Notes: generated from the sequence alone by a model not told the origin. Shown: positions 1 through 8,856, numbered from the stretch's first letter. The stretch is DNA of 64,000 nt from an uncultured Duncaniella sp. (GCA_958352885.1 CATWQI010000004.1:62001-126000), one strand, 5' to 3'. Made by a program: numbers and translations.

Positions 1-493
1 TTGTCTGGATTGCTGTGTTGATGACGGTTAATATAACTATTGAGGAGGTTATATCAAAGCCGTATTTGTCAGATACGAACGAGCGTGCAAAGCGTTCGAT
101 GTTCGCATTGTCGCTGAAAATACCTATGCCATAGTTGAGACTGAACCATATAGCTTCGGTGAATAGAGGGATGACTATGAGTGAGTAAATGAGATAAAAC
201 ACGAATTTTTCGCTTGCCTTTGCAGGTACCTGTGTTATCAGAGAGTCATCGCGCCTTGCGAATGCCAACGGACCCATATAGAGCAAGTAGGCTATCACAG
301 ACGAGAGGACGGTATATAGCCCTATATTGAAATTGGATGATAGTGTGCGTGCCTCTATCAGAAACAGGTATGCGAGCAGTACGATTACGGCATAAATGAT
401 GAGTTGTACACGGATAGCTGATTTGTACATCAGTCCGAACTCATAGGTTCGTCGCCATGAGAATTTGTTTATGTTGTCTTCGTGAGGTGCCAT
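1..493 (-). CDS. Membrane protein, probable ABC transporter permease partner (3' end outside window)
   Basis: This reading frame starts at an ATG at 493 and runs off the left edge without a stop, giving about 164 residues. It begins MAPHEDNINKFSWRR and then shows at least four hydrophobic segments: near residues 26-46 (IIYAVIVLLAYLFLI), 55-75, 95-115 and 145-160. No catalytic motif is visible. It lies 36 bp behind an ABC ATPase on the same strand, the usual position for the membrane subunit of a two-component ABC exporter. The permease role is inferred from topology and position only; the rest of the protein is not visible. Confidence 0.75.
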   Translation of the reverse strand, partial: MAPHEDNINKFSWRRTYEFGLMYKSAIRVQLIIYAVIVLLAYLFLIEARTLSSNFNIGLYTVLSSVIAYLLYMGPLAFARRDDSLITQVPAKASEKFVFYLIYSLIVIPLFTEAIWFSLNYGIGIFSDNANIERFARSFVSDKYGFDITSSIVILTVINTAIQT

Positions 494-529
494 AGCTTGA
501 GAGTGTGGTTGAGAGTTGTGAGAGGATTG

Positions 530-1363
530 TTAACTGTTGATGATTTCGAGGATTCTGTCTCGTGCGGGTGACATGAGTGCCGAATAGAACAGGTGGTAGT
601 TTATGTCGGTAGTGAGACCATCGTCGTTTGGAATCAGCGAGTGGAACATGCCGAGGCTCTGCTCCATGAATAGAGGTTCTACGGGTGGGATTTGTGTATC
701 GATGAAGGCTATACGCTCGGATATTTCCCAGGTTGGGCGGCATACAAGTATCTTGCCTTTTGACAGCACTATCACACCATCGTAAAGTTCCTTTAGGTCG
801 GAGACTGTGTGGGTTGATACTATAACGATCTGGTCATCGCTTGAGCATCGTGCGAGCATGGAGCGGAGTGCTTTCTTTGATGTGATGTCAAGCCCGTTGG
901 CGGGTTCGTCGAGAAGCAGCACGTCAGGACGGAGTGATATGGCATAGGCGACTATTGCCTTGTGGCGCATACCGAGCGAGAGCTTTGAAAATTCTTCATT
1001 ACCGGTGAATCCGAATTCCGAAAGGTTTTCGGCAAGTATGTCGGGTGAGAAATTAGGATAGAACCGGCTATGCACTTTGGCAAAACTATTGATGGTCCGC
1101 ATTGGCAGTTCCAATGTGTCGGGGAGCATGAAAACCCGACGAAGTGTGGACGGGAGGCGGTGAGCCACATTATCTCCGTCAATCATACATGTGCCCTTCT
1201 GGGGGAGGAGAAGTCCTGACATCAGGCGGAGCAATGTTGTCTTGCCGGCTCCGTTCTCGCCAAGCAGAAGATGTATGCCGGGCGAAACTACTGCCGAGGC
1301 GTTGTCGATGGCGATGAAGCCTCGGTAGTAGGAGTATGTGAGGTTGTTAAGTTCGATCATCAT
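530..1363 (-). CDS. ABC transporter ATP-binding protein
   Basis: A 277-residue ABC ATPase. Walker A (GENGAGKTT) is near residue 36, the signature region is LSLGMRHK (a divergent LSGGQ), Walker B is VLLLDEPANGLD and the switch histidine is in STHTVSDL. The size and the C-terminal tail after about residue 210 fit CcmA/YhbG-like drug or bacitracin-type exporters rather than importers. The start ATG overlaps the stop of the upstream TraB-like gene (ATGA), so the two are probably translationally coupled. The membrane protein that follows is the likely partner. Substrate unknown. Confidence 0.93.
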   Translation of the reverse strand: MMIELNNLTYSYYRGFIAIDNASAVVSPGIHLLLGENGAGKTTLLRLMSGLLLPQKGTCMIDGDNVAHRLPSTLRRVFMLPDTLELPMRTINSFAKVHSRFYPNFSPDILAENLSEFGFTGNEEFSKLSLGMRHKAIVAYAISLRPDVLLLDEPANGLDITSKKALRSMLARCSSDDQIVIVSTHTVSDLKELYDGVIVLSKGKILVCRPTWEISERIAFIDTQIPPVEPLFMEQSLGMFHSLIPNDDGLTTDINYHLFYSALMSPARDRILEIINS

Positions 1364-2238
1364 TTTACCGGAGTTACTGTATAACCATTGTTGCGAAGAA
1401 GTGAGATGAGGCCCTTGTCACCGGGGAGATGTCCTGCGCCCACTGCGATAAGGACTGAGGCTGTGGGGAGAAGACCTGCCATCACACGTACCCAGTTGGC
1501 ATTGCGTTGGTTGAGAAGACGTTCGGTGCCATCGCCTGTGCCGAATGTCGGATCTTCAATGACTGAGAGCATTTGCTGAAGGTCGCCGGCGAGATATGCG
1601 TCAGCAAGTTTCTGTGCCATCTCGATTGCTTTGTCGTCATGGCGCACGGCATCCATCAGGTCATTTGCCTGTTCGAGGATGGAACTTCCGAAAAGAGCCT
1701 TGCACTGGTCCTCCATAGTCTCAAGACCGCCTACTTCCTTGCCGGCGGCGGCAGCGCGCTTCTGTATTTCCGTGTCAAGCTGTTCCTGAGGGTTGAAATT
1801 AGGGAAAGCTACCTGCGACTGCACCATTGCGAGAGCTGTGCCTACCATTGCCGGTTTCATAGGGTCGAAGTTGGCGGCTTCAACCATCGGTCCCATATAT
1901 TTGCGGAGGACTGCAGTGAGGGAGTCTGACTGTGCGGGAGTCAGAATTGTGGTGAGTGTGCTGTCCTGGGGTGCCATTGCGTATGTAATCATTGTCTGTT
2001 GTGCTTCGGGAGATGTCATTTCTGACATTACAAGTTCCCCATATACTTTGTCAACACTTGCGAGTGCTTCGTTAAATCCTTTTACGTCATCAAGTATCGA
2101 GATGGGAGCTATATGGTGTGTGCCGAAGATGTAGCTTGGTTTTTCAATTCCGTTGCCTGATACTTTCCAGAGGAGCTGTGCGTTACAACCGATTGCTGCT
2201 ATAGCAATGGTGAAGAGGGAGATGAATAATTTTTTCAT
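1360..2238 (-). CDS. TraB/GumN family protein
   Basis: A 292-residue exported protein. The N-terminus is a signal sequence (MKKLFISLFTIAIAAIGC); cysteine 18 could make it a lipoprotein, although cleavage at NAQ is also possible. The mature part opens with LLWKVSGNGIEKPSYIFGTHH, the hallmark of the TraB/GumN (Tiki-like) family, whose conserved GTxH and Glu/His residues form a proposed metal-dependent protease site. A C-terminal VGAGHLPGDKGLISLL motif is also typical. It is the first gene of a short operon with an ABC ATPase and a membrane protein and has a well-formed promoter. Its function in this phylum is not known. Confidence 0.9.
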   Translation of the reverse strand: MKKLFISLFTIAIAAIGCNAQLLWKVSGNGIEKPSYIFGTHHIAPISILDDVKGFNEALASVDKVYGELVMSEMTSPEAQQTMITYAMAPQDSTLTTILTPAQSDSLTAVLRKYMGPMVEAANFDPMKPAMVGTALAMVQSQVAFPNFNPQEQLDTEIQKRAAAAGKEVGGLETMEDQCKALFGSSILEQANDLMDAVRHDDKAIEMAQKLADAYLAGDLQQMLSVIEDPTFGTGDGTERLLNQRNANWVRVMAGLLPTASVLIAVGAGHLPGDKGLISLLRNNGYTVTPVK

Positions 2239-2314
2239 AACGTTGAAGTATTGATTGGTTTATTGGTTGATTTTTTTGTTGTAGTGTTTAGGTGTTGTAC
2301 ATGACTAACACACT

Positions 2315-2347
2315 GCAAAAGTATGTATCATTTTTGAATTAGCCAAA
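2315..2347 (-). promoter_or_regulatory. Bacteroidetes-type promoter for the TraB-ABC operon
   Basis: On the minus strand TACTTTTGC (2323-2315) lies 20 bp downstream of TTTG (2347-2344), matching the Bacteroidetes -33/-7 consensus. It sits about 75 bp upstream of the TraB-like start. Confidence 0.7.
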
Positions 2348-2385
2348 CAAATCGGCAAAAATTTTTAGAAAAAAATTAAAATATG

Positions 2386-2394
2386 TAATTTTGC
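2386..2394 (+). promoter_or_regulatory. -7 element of the maf promoter
   Basis: TAATTTTGC lies 27 bp before the maf ATG. The -33 region is only a T-rich run (2362-2366), so the upstream element is weak. It is divergent from the TraB promoter. Confidence 0.5.
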
Positions 2395-2420
2395 GGTCTG
2401 TATTACAATTGTAAAATATT

Positions 2421-3011
2421 ATGTTTCATCCACTTGGAAATTTAGATAAATATGATGTGATTCTGGCGAGCGGTTCGCCGAGAAGATGTGAATTGCTTGG
2501 TCTGTTGGATGTGGACTTCCGTGTAGACACCTCGCATAGTGTAGATGAGACTGTCCCGGCGGATACAGAAGCGATGGATGTTCCGCTTTATCTGTCCCGC
2601 CTCAAGGCTTCAGCTTATCCGTTGGAATCAGGTGATGGCAAACTGGTGATTACTGCCGATACGGTAGTTATAATAGATGGGGAAGTACTTGGCAAGCCTC
2701 ATGACGAGTCTGAGGCTTGCGCAATGCTTGGCAGGTTGCAGGGTAGGGTACAGACGGTAGTCACCGGAGTGACTGTCCGGACTGCGTCCAGATCGGAGAC
2801 ATTCCGCTCCGAATCACGGGTGGAATTTGCTCCGCTGACATGTGATGAAATAGAGTATTATGTGGCTAAGTATCGTCCGCTTGACAAGGCAGGAGCATAT
2901 GGCATTCAGGAATGGATAGGAGCCGCAGGCATAAAAGGTATAGAAGGTAGTTTCTATAACGTGATGGGGCTCCCTGTCCACCGCCTCTACGAGACACTCA
3001 AAAAGTTCTGA
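2421..3011 (+). CDS. maf: Maf family nucleotide pyrophosphatase
   Basis: A 196-residue Maf/HAM1-fold house-cleaning enzyme that hydrolyses non-canonical or surplus nucleoside triphosphates to monophosphates in the cytoplasm. The N-terminal ASGSPRR motif (residues 12-18), the ITADTVV segment with the catalytic Asp near residue 75, and GKPHDESEA are all present, as is the C-terminal EGSFYNVMGLP. Length is normal. Motifs look closer to the dTTP/UTP-acting YhdE branch than to the m7GTP branch, but that assignment is tentative. It is convergent with the next gene, with only 10 bp between stops. Confidence 0.93.
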   Translation: MFHPLGNLDKYDVILASGSPRRCELLGLLDVDFRVDTSHSVDETVPADTEAMDVPLYLSRLKASAYPLESGDGKLVITADTVVIIDGEVLGKPHDESEACAMLGRLQGRVQTVVTGVTVRTASRSETFRSESRVEFAPLTCDEIEYYVAKYRPLDKAGAYGIQEWIGAAGIKGIEGSFYNVMGLPVHRLYETLKKF

Positions 3012-3021
3012 CGAAGTTTTA

Positions 3022-4104
3022 TCATTTGATTTCTTTAAGCCGCAATGCAAATCCTTCCATAGGAGGGAGTAAGGTGATGTCATTGTGAGCCGGAGATGTG
3101 TTGTGTTCCCAATTTAGTAGCATGGGGTGGGATATGTCGAGTCTTTCATGCACTTTCATCGCCACAATCCCCATTGTCATGCGCAGGTTTAATTCCACAC
3201 ATGGCATTATTTGCTCTTTACCATTGTAGACATGGGTCATCATGTCCACTCCCATCCATCCACGGTAATATGGAGTCGCTATTGCCGTCAGTACAGCTTC
3301 AAGATTAACTAAAAGTCTGTCAAGGGCGTCAAGATCGAGATGAGTGGATAGCAGTCTGCGTATCTCCGGTTGTGATGCCACAATGTTACCGGCATACATG
3401 CCGCGGTTCAGTGCCTGGAACATTGATAATCCGCAAAATTTTACATAGTTCCCGTCGCTGAAAAACAGCGCAGCGAAATCCATTGTCTTGTTTAATCCGT
3501 GTTCGACCATTACGCTGCCCTGGCGGTTGATAATCCCCTCGACCCGTTTGCGTAATGTGCCCTCGTCAAGTGTCATGGCATTAAACACACCACGCCCGCT
3601 ACATGACCAGGGGGATTTGATGAAGCATCCGGGAGTCTCAGCTTCCATCCTCACCACCGTATCAGCGTCAGTTGCCTCTACCGGTATCTGCAAGGGATAG
3701 TCCAATGCCCTAAGTATCTCTATCGATGTGCGGCGGTGGCTTAATTGCCTCATCCTTTCAATCTCATCGTCGGTCGGGAGAATCAATTGTTTATTGCTGT
3801 CGGATGTTGCACCGGCCGTGACAAACTGCCGCATTGCGTCCAGACTCCAACCCCAGGGAGTAAGTTTTGAGACAGAATGGTCAAACCCGATTTCACCGTT
3901 TAGACCGAACTCGGCTCTCAGTTTGCTGGCGTGTTCACTCAGGCTTTCAGGTGCCAGAATTCTGTCCCCGGGGTTAGCCCACCACATGGGGAGAAGGGCT
4001 CCGGCATGGTGTAATGCCGCAGCATGTGGCGGAGGTGTATAATTGCGGCATCCGATACCTAATGCAAGGTCATTCTCAGGGTTGAACAGATGGAAGTCAG
4101 CCAT
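3022..4104 (-). CDS. ATP-grasp-like protein of unknown substrate
   Basis: A 360-residue cytoplasmic protein with no signal peptide. I do not recognise a named family, but the middle and C-terminal parts read as an ATP-grasp fold: a strand-glycine-loop CFIKSPWSCSGRGVF near residue 160, an acidic MVEHGLNKTMDFAALFF segment near 195, and a C-terminal MPCVELNLRMTMG near 310 that would provide the Glu/Asn metal ligands and Arg. The N-terminus is distinctive (FNPENDLALGIG, then TPPPHAAALHHAG). ATP-grasp enzymes form acid-amine or acid-thiol bonds; here neither acceptor nor donor can be deduced. Monocistronic, convergent with maf. Confidence 0.7.
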   Translation of the reverse strand: MADFHLFNPENDLALGIGCRNYTPPPHAAALHHAGALLPMWWANPGDRILAPESLSEHASKLRAEFGLNGEIGFDHSVSKLTPWGWSLDAMRQFVTAGATSDSNKQLILPTDDEIERMRQLSHRRTSIEILRALDYPLQIPVEATDADTVVRMEAETPGCFIKSPWSCSGRGVFNAMTLDEGTLRKRVEGIINRQGSVMVEHGLNKTMDFAALFFSDGNYVKFCGLSMFQALNRGMYAGNIVASQPEIRRLLSTHLDLDALDRLLVNLEAVLTAIATPYYRGWMGVDMMTHVYNGKEQIMPCVELNLRMTMGIVAMKVHERLDISHPMLLNWEHNTSPAHNDITLLPPMEGFALRLKEIK

Positions 4105-4223
4105 TGGGTTTATTGAGTTGAAAAATGCAGCCTGCTCCTTGTCTGTATGAAGCCGGCTGCATTTGATTTCAGTGATAGAGCTATATGTCGCTCTTTGGTT
4201 ATGGTGTCAGTTTTGACGTTTGA

Positions 4224-5420
4224 TTAGATTTTCATCTTTTTTGCGATTGCATTGGGAATAGCTTCGCGGTTGACGAGGATATCAAGAGTCTTGGCGAGGA
4301 AATAGGGTTCGGAAACATAGAAGAAACCGTCGTAAATCTGGTTTGTGTCCCATGAGTTCTTAACCTTGTAGTACTTATTGCCTTTCTGGTCCACAGCTTT
4401 GCCTACGATTACCATTCCGTGGTCGTCGGTGGTTTCCTGGTTGTCAAACATCTGTTGGCGGAGTTCCTGTGTCACTTCGATTTCCTCGCAGGGACCGTTG
4501 ATTTTGTTTGCCTCAGCTTCACGTTCACGGTCGCTGAGTTTCACCCAGCGGGCGAGCTCGGTGCCGGAGAGGTCGTCAGCAGTCTTTTTCTTAGGTATCA
4601 CAGCGTAACCTTTAACCCAATTGAAGCCCGGTTCGCTTACGTCGGCAGCCCATGCTACGGAGTATCCGTTGTCAAGAGCATTGTCTACAATGGCTTTCAT
4701 CTCTTCCATAGGTACATTGTGGTACATTCCCCAAATCCAGTTGTCTGCCACTTCTATTGCAAAGGGTTCATAGAAGGGATGATGGGTAAATGATGTTACG
4801 GGAATGTAGTCGGCTGTATTGATACCGAGTGACTGCGCGAACGATTTCGGAGTGTATGTCTTGCCTTCGTATTCAAAAGTCTCGGGCAGCTCACCGAAAT
4901 AAGCATCGAGAATACCTTCGTATGCCTTTTTCCATGCGGTGGACTTTTTGCGCTGTCCGTTTACGCTCTTTACAAATGATGTGAGAGCAGGGGCTACTTC
5001 GGAGTGGTCATGCTTAGCTTCGCCGTATTCCAGGCCTTTGTATGCCTCCTCAGGAACCATACCATAGCGGTCTATGACGTAGCCTATGTCAAGTGTGCTG
5101 CCGCCCTGTGAGAAATTGATTGTGCCACCCATGCGGATATATTTGTCCGCTTTGTCATTGTAGCAGTGGCGCACTGTCCACATTTCGCTGAGATCCATCT
5201 CCTTGCCTGTTTTGCGTAGGATTTCGTCCTCGAAAAATGATGTGCCTGAAAAACTCCAGCATGTGCCTGACTTGTTCTGATCCTTGACAGGGGTGGTCTT
5301 TACAAGTTTCACGTCGGTGAAAGTGAAACCTCCGGTGCTGTCGTTTTCAGCATTCTTGTCGTCGGCGTATGCTCCGAAAGCTATGGTGGCTGCCACCATG
5401 CTCAATAAATATTTGTTCAT
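4224..5420 (-). CDS. C1B family cysteine peptidase (aminopeptidase C / bleomycin hydrolase type)
   Basis: A 398-residue papain-fold peptidase with a signal peptide (MNKYLLSMVAATIAFGAYA), so probably periplasmic or secreted rather than cytosolic like classical PepC. The catalytic Cys is in SGTCWSFSG (near residue 54), the His in DDHGMVIVG (near 339) and the Asn in KVKNSWD (near 355). The oxyanion Gln lies just before, in VKDQNKSG. The family forms self-compartmentalised hexamers that trim peptides. Divergent from the PorT-like gene; candidate -7 at 5479-5487. Confidence 0.92.
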   Translation of the reverse strand: MNKYLLSMVAATIAFGAYADDKNAENDSTGGFTFTDVKLVKTTPVKDQNKSGTCWSFSGTSFFEDEILRKTGKEMDLSEMWTVRHCYNDKADKYIRMGGTINFSQGGSTLDIGYVIDRYGMVPEEAYKGLEYGEAKHDHSEVAPALTSFVKSVNGQRKKSTAWKKAYEGILDAYFGELPETFEYEGKTYTPKSFAQSLGINTADYIPVTSFTHHPFYEPFAIEVADNWIWGMYHNVPMEEMKAIVDNALDNGYSVAWAADVSEPGFNWVKGYAVIPKKKTADDLSGTELARWVKLSDREREAEANKINGPCEEIEVTQELRQQMFDNQETTDDHGMVIVGKAVDQKGNKYYKVKNSWDTNQIYDGFFYVSEPYFLAKTLDILVNREAIPNAIAKKMKI

Positions 5421-5478
5421 GATATGTGATGAGTAATAATGATTGATTCAGATTGTAGCCTCTTTGTTTAAGGCTCAT

Positions 5479-5511
5479 GCAAAGTTAAGATAAAATGATA
5501 GGCAAATCAAG
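5479..5511 (-). promoter_or_regulatory. Candidate promoter of the C1 peptidase gene
   Basis: Minus-strand TAACTTTGC (5487-5479) with CTTG (5511-5508) 20 bp upstream, one mismatch from the TTTG consensus. Confidence 0.5.
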
Positions 5512-5530
5512 GTTTTTCAGGAAAAATGTG

Positions 5531-5538
5531 TAACTTTG
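5531..5538 (+). promoter_or_regulatory. -7 element upstream of the PorT-like gene
   Basis: TAACTTTG followed by TC, 26 bp before the ATG at 5565. No convincing -33 TTTG at the expected distance. Confidence 0.45.
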
Positions 5539-5564
5539 TCGCTTAAAACAGAAATAAGTTAAAC

Positions 5565-6185
5565 ATGAACCGTAAAATTCTCACATTTATTATAGCTGTA
5601 TTGGCTTTGTGTGGAGCAAATCAGGCATATGCCCAGTTCCGCTGGGGTATCACAGCCGGAGCCAATTTTAATGACATGAAGTTCAAGCAGGATTTGATTA
5701 CTGTAGACCGTGCTGTCGGGGAGACTGTCGGTATCCAGGCTGAAATGATGTTTCCCGGTATAGGCTTCGGTCTTGACATGGGATTGCGATATGAGCAGCG
5801 CGGAGCCACTCTTAATCTTGGTGAAAAGCTTATTTGGTCAAGCCAGGGTTATGGGAAAGAACGGTTGTATATCCATTATGTGGACATACCCTTCCATCTT
5901 AAGTTCAAGTACACCCATCTTCAGGGACTTGAGGATTATATAGCGCCATTCGTATTCGGAGGTCCGACATTTGCGCTTCAGGCTGGACACAGCAAATGCG
6001 AGGCAATTGATTTTTCAGGTGGAGAAATAGCACTTACGGCAGGTCTCGGCGTTGAACTTTACAAACGTTGGCAGGTATGTGGTTCCTACACTTGGGGTAT
6101 GACATATGCGCTCAAGACCAAGCAGCTTGCGGATTTCAGTGCACGTAACCGTACTTGGGACATCCGTGTGACTTACTTCTTCTAA
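5565..6185 (+). CDS. PorT-like outer-membrane beta-barrel protein
   Basis: A 206-residue protein with signal peptide MNRKILTFIIAVLALCGANQ and cleavage after AYA. The mature protein begins FRWGITAGANFNDMKF and continues as alternating amphipathic strands ending in WDIRVTYFF with a terminal aromatic, typical of eight- to ten-strand barrels of the PorT/OMP_b-brl_2 group. PorT proteins assist type IX secretion in some Bacteroidetes, but many small paralogues have no known role, so no secretion function is claimed. It has its own promoter and a strong terminator. Confidence 0.85.
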   Translation: MNRKILTFIIAVLALCGANQAYAQFRWGITAGANFNDMKFKQDLITVDRAVGETVGIQAEMMFPGIGFGLDMGLRYEQRGATLNLGEKLIWSSQGYGKERLYIHYVDIPFHLKFKYTHLQGLEDYIAPFVFGGPTFALQAGHSKCEAIDFSGGEIALTAGLGVELYKRWQVCGSYTWGMTYALKTKQLADFSARNRTWDIRVTYFF

Positions 6186-6214
6186 AAAACAGGGTACTGA
6201 TATTGAAAAGAATA

Positions 6215-6253
6215 GAGGGGCAGACGCTTAAGCGTCCGCCCCTCGGTTTTTTT
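6215..6253. terminator. Intrinsic terminator after the PorT-like gene
   Basis: Inverted repeat with outer arms GAGGGGC/GCCCCTC and inner arms GACGC/GCGTC around TTAA, followed by a run of seven T on the plus strand. It lies between convergent genes and may serve both. Confidence 0.85.
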
Positions 6254-6283
6254 GTGGTGGTTGCCGTCACCGGCAATGGTTTG

Positions 6284-6904
6284 TTATTCTTCCAGAGTCT
6301 TGTAGGAGATGGCATCGAGATAATAGAATGAAAGGTAGGGCTTGCCTTCTTTCTCCTGGCGGACCGCTATGCGGGCGCGGTAGTCGGACATGCGGTCAGC
6401 AAATGTCTCGATGTCCTTTTGTCCCTGCGCTGCACGTTCGGTATCACAACCGCTTGCTGCACGTGATGCAAGTTCTGCCGATTCTTCACCTTGCTGCTGG
6501 GCTATGTTGTCAAGACGTTCAGCATTCTGCTTCTCCATCTCTACGATTGCAGCCTCGTCGATACGCTGTTCACGAAGTATACCTGTCACCTGAATGGGGT
6601 GGTGGACTGTAGTTTTAGGAAACGGTTCGCCCATCAGCGGATATGCTTCGCAGCGTAACATGAGGCTGTCGGCAGTGCCTGCCACAAACGCTTTTCTGCC
6701 ACCATGACGGCAAAGGTGAGAACAAACGCCTTCAATCACGATTGTGTCGCCGACCATTGATTCAGGGTTGGCAAGAACTTCGTCTACTGAGATTGCGGAG
6801 ATTTCGGGAGTCTGCTCCTCAGCGGTTTTCTGAGAGCTTCCGCCACACGAAACTATGCTTGCACACAGCGTAAGCAGCGATGCGAATAGTAATGATTTTT
6901 TCAT
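6284..6904 (-). CDS. OB-fold-like lipoprotein (last gene of TonB/ABC island)
   Basis: A 206-residue predicted lipoprotein: signal peptide ending in the lipobox SIVSC at residue 20. Residues about 40-115 (NPESMVGDTIVIEGVC, then a strand-rich stretch to VTGILREQRI) resemble an OB-fold of the tRNA_anti-like/DUF4920 type. They carry a Cys-x3-Cys-x-His cluster (CSHLCRH) and one more Cys (LRCEAY) that could bind metal or be redox active. The C-terminal half is helical and charged. It is 36 bp downstream of the DUF4857-like gene and probably co-transcribed. Metal binding is inference from the Cys/His cluster only. Confidence 0.75.
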   Translation of the reverse strand: MKKSLLFASLLTLCASIVSCGGSSQKTAEEQTPEISAISVDEVLANPESMVGDTIVIEGVCSHLCRHGGRKAFVAGTADSLMLRCEAYPLMGEPFPKTTVHHPIQVTGILREQRIDEAAIVEMEKQNAERLDNIAQQQGEESAELASRAASGCDTERAAQGQKDIETFADRMSDYRARIAVRQEKEGKPYLSFYYLDAISYKTLEE

Positions 6905-6940
6905 TGATTTAATTGTTTATATTTGTTATTTGATGTTTTT

Positions 6941-8170
6941 TCAATCCTTTATAAGCATGAGCGGGATGAAGGCGAAAATGCCGAAAATGAGTGTGGTGAT
7001 GCCGGCTATTCCCATTTCTTTACGTGAACGACGGCGCTTGATGGCGACAATCACCACTGCGAGTGCAAAGTTAAGTAAAATAAAATGCCAGGACAAGAAG
7101 TCGATGCGTGGATATGCCAGACTGCTCATCGTGGAGGTGAACGAGAGCTCAAACGGGAAAATATATCCCGCTATGGTCTCTTCATTAGAGTCCTGGTAGC
7201 TGGTTTCAAATGTCCCGAGCTGTGAATAGTCGTTGGAATCAATCGCAACCCAGCGTGAGCCGGTGGTGCTACTAATTTTTACTACCCAGTTAAATAGGTT
7301 TTTGACCACTGTAAGCTTATTTAGTTCGGGGTTAACTTTTCCTACGGGAAGCTGTTTCAGCTTGTAGCCTTCATGCTCAAGGACATAGAGGTTATTGTCG
7401 GAATCAGTCACAAGTCCGAGCGGGCGTGTGTCAGGATTTTCAAGGATAAAGACGTATTCGGCTACCATACCCTCTGGTTGCTGCACTTTCACCATGTACG
7501 GACGACCTGCCTGCATCTTGACGTGATACAGCGACCCTTCCGAGTCAATGATAAGGTATCCCTCATCGTATTGTTTCCTGGTCGTGATATTGGCATTCAG
7601 GCGTTTTGCCGGGTATGAGAATCCCCGTGATTGGAACACTTCGGTAAAACGGGAGCTGCGTTTGGGATTCACAGTGTTGGTCGCAATATCGATAAATTCC
7701 ACTTTGCCGTTTAGCCGGAATGCCTCTTTGGGGTCTTCGAGGTCGACACGGGCTGGCATGGATTCCATCATAAGGTACACTTCGGCTCCTTTCTTGTTGA
7801 CATCATGCGGGATTGAGTTAAACACCCATTGGTTGTGCTTGAATATTGGTATGGACACTTCCATTCCGTTGATAGTGTCAGGTAGTTTTTCGTGTGCTAC
7901 AAGTTGTGTGAAGTAAATTTGTGGCAGAAGCGAATCGCGTTCTTCCCTTGTGAACTTTCGCCCTGTTGGGGTATTGTTATTGTCCACTTCATATATACCT
8001 GTCTTGTCATCGCTGTTTTCAGACACTATGAATGAGTCGGTGACGGGTGAGTATGCTACAAACGGGTCGGAGCCTCCTACCGGGAAAATCAGTGAGTAAA
8101 GCCATGGGAGAAACCATGCCAGTACGGCTATGCTTAGTGCCGTGAGGAAAATTTTGTATGCTGTTTTCAT
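6941..8170 (-). CDS. DUF4857-like membrane-anchored protein of the ABC cluster
   Basis: A 409-residue protein with an N-terminal membrane anchor (residues 5-29), a large extracytoplasmic strand-rich domain of about 320 residues, and two C-terminal membrane segments (about 355-377 and 385-405) separated by a basic loop KRRRSRKE. No enzyme motif is visible. Size, topology and its place next to an ABC ATPase and permease match the Bacteroidetes DUF4857 family; that name is from memory. It starts 6 bp after the permease and is likely a periplasmic-facing accessory subunit of the transporter. Confidence 0.75.
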   Translation of the reverse strand: MKTAYKIFLTALSIAVLAWFLPWLYSLIFPVGGSDPFVAYSPVTDSFIVSENSDDKTGIYEVDNNNTPTGRKFTREERDSLLPQIYFTQLVAHEKLPDTINGMEVSIPIFKHNQWVFNSIPHDVNKKGAEVYLMMESMPARVDLEDPKEAFRLNGKVEFIDIATNTVNPKRSSRFTEVFQSRGFSYPAKRLNANITTRKQYDEGYLIIDSEGSLYHVKMQAGRPYMVKVQQPEGMVAEYVFILENPDTRPLGLVTDSDNNLYVLEHEGYKLKQLPVGKVNPELNKLTVVKNLFNWVVKISSTTGSRWVAIDSNDYSQLGTFETSYQDSNEETIAGYIFPFELSFTSTMSSLAYPRIDFLSWHFILLNFALAVVIVAIKRRRSRKEMGIAGITTLIFGIFAFIPLMLIKD

Positions 8171-8176
8171 AACTGA

Positions 8177-8848
8177 TTAGTCTTGCCGGCCCTCCTTGAA
8201 CCGTATCACAGAGCCAAATGACAGCAAAGTGAGCAGAAAAGTGAATACTATCATTATTATTATCATGCCATTGTATGCCTCAAGCGCAGGCTGAAGGAAA
8301 TAAATCATCAATGAAGCAACACAGAGCAGACCGAGAATCACACGCATTTTCCAGGTGCCCTCGAGGCAGATGGCGGTCGTGAAAAGATATGCTGTAAAGC
8401 CGGCGAAGAACCATGGCAGTGTGGTGAGCAGCACTCTGCATACCAGTTCGCAGGGGAGTATGGTTGAATCATACACTGCCAGTATGCCTATTTGGATTAT
8501 ATATATTATGAGCAGTTCCGTCATGCCTGTCAGCAGCATCAGACTAACAAGTCTACGTTGCGGATAGGGTAGGTGCAATGTGAGTTTTAGCCGTTTCTGT
8601 GTCATTTCCGGGACCATCTGGGCGACAGCGATTGCGATGCCGATAACGAGCGGTATATACTTGATTATATCGACAAACGAGTTGTCCTTCAACAGCATTA
8701 TGAGCCAGAGGTGCTCCACACCTTTGAGTTCTATAAGGCGGTTCATCATCAGTACGGCGTAGCCTGTCACGGCTACGGCGAGTATTATTGACACAAGGAA
8801 CACTTTGCGTGTCTTGAGCCATTCTTTCATTAGTAAAGCTTTCTCCAT
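8177..8848 (-). CDS. ABC transporter permease
   Basis: A 223-residue integral membrane protein with about six hydrophobic segments: near residues 15-33, 60-78, 98-122, 133-152, 168-187 and 193-213. It has no soluble domain. It lies 8 bp downstream of the ATPase and 6 bp upstream of the DUF4857-like gene, so the three almost certainly form one transporter. The compact six-helix form is like ABC-2/NosY-type membrane subunits. No substrate motif is visible. An alternative start at the internal ATG (MKEWLKTRK) would remove only six residues. Confidence 0.88.
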   Translation of the reverse strand: MEKALLMKEWLKTRKVFLVSIILAVAVTGYAVLMMNRLIELKGVEHLWLIMLLKDNSFVDIIKYIPLVIGIAIAVAQMVPEMTQKRLKLTLHLPYPQRRLVSLMLLTGMTELLIIYIIQIGILAVYDSTILPCELVCRVLLTTLPWFFAGFTAYLFTTAICLEGTWKMRVILGLLCVASLMIYFLQPALEAYNGMIIIMIVFTFLLTLLSFGSVIRFKEGRQD

Positions 8849-8856
8849 AGCTGCGG

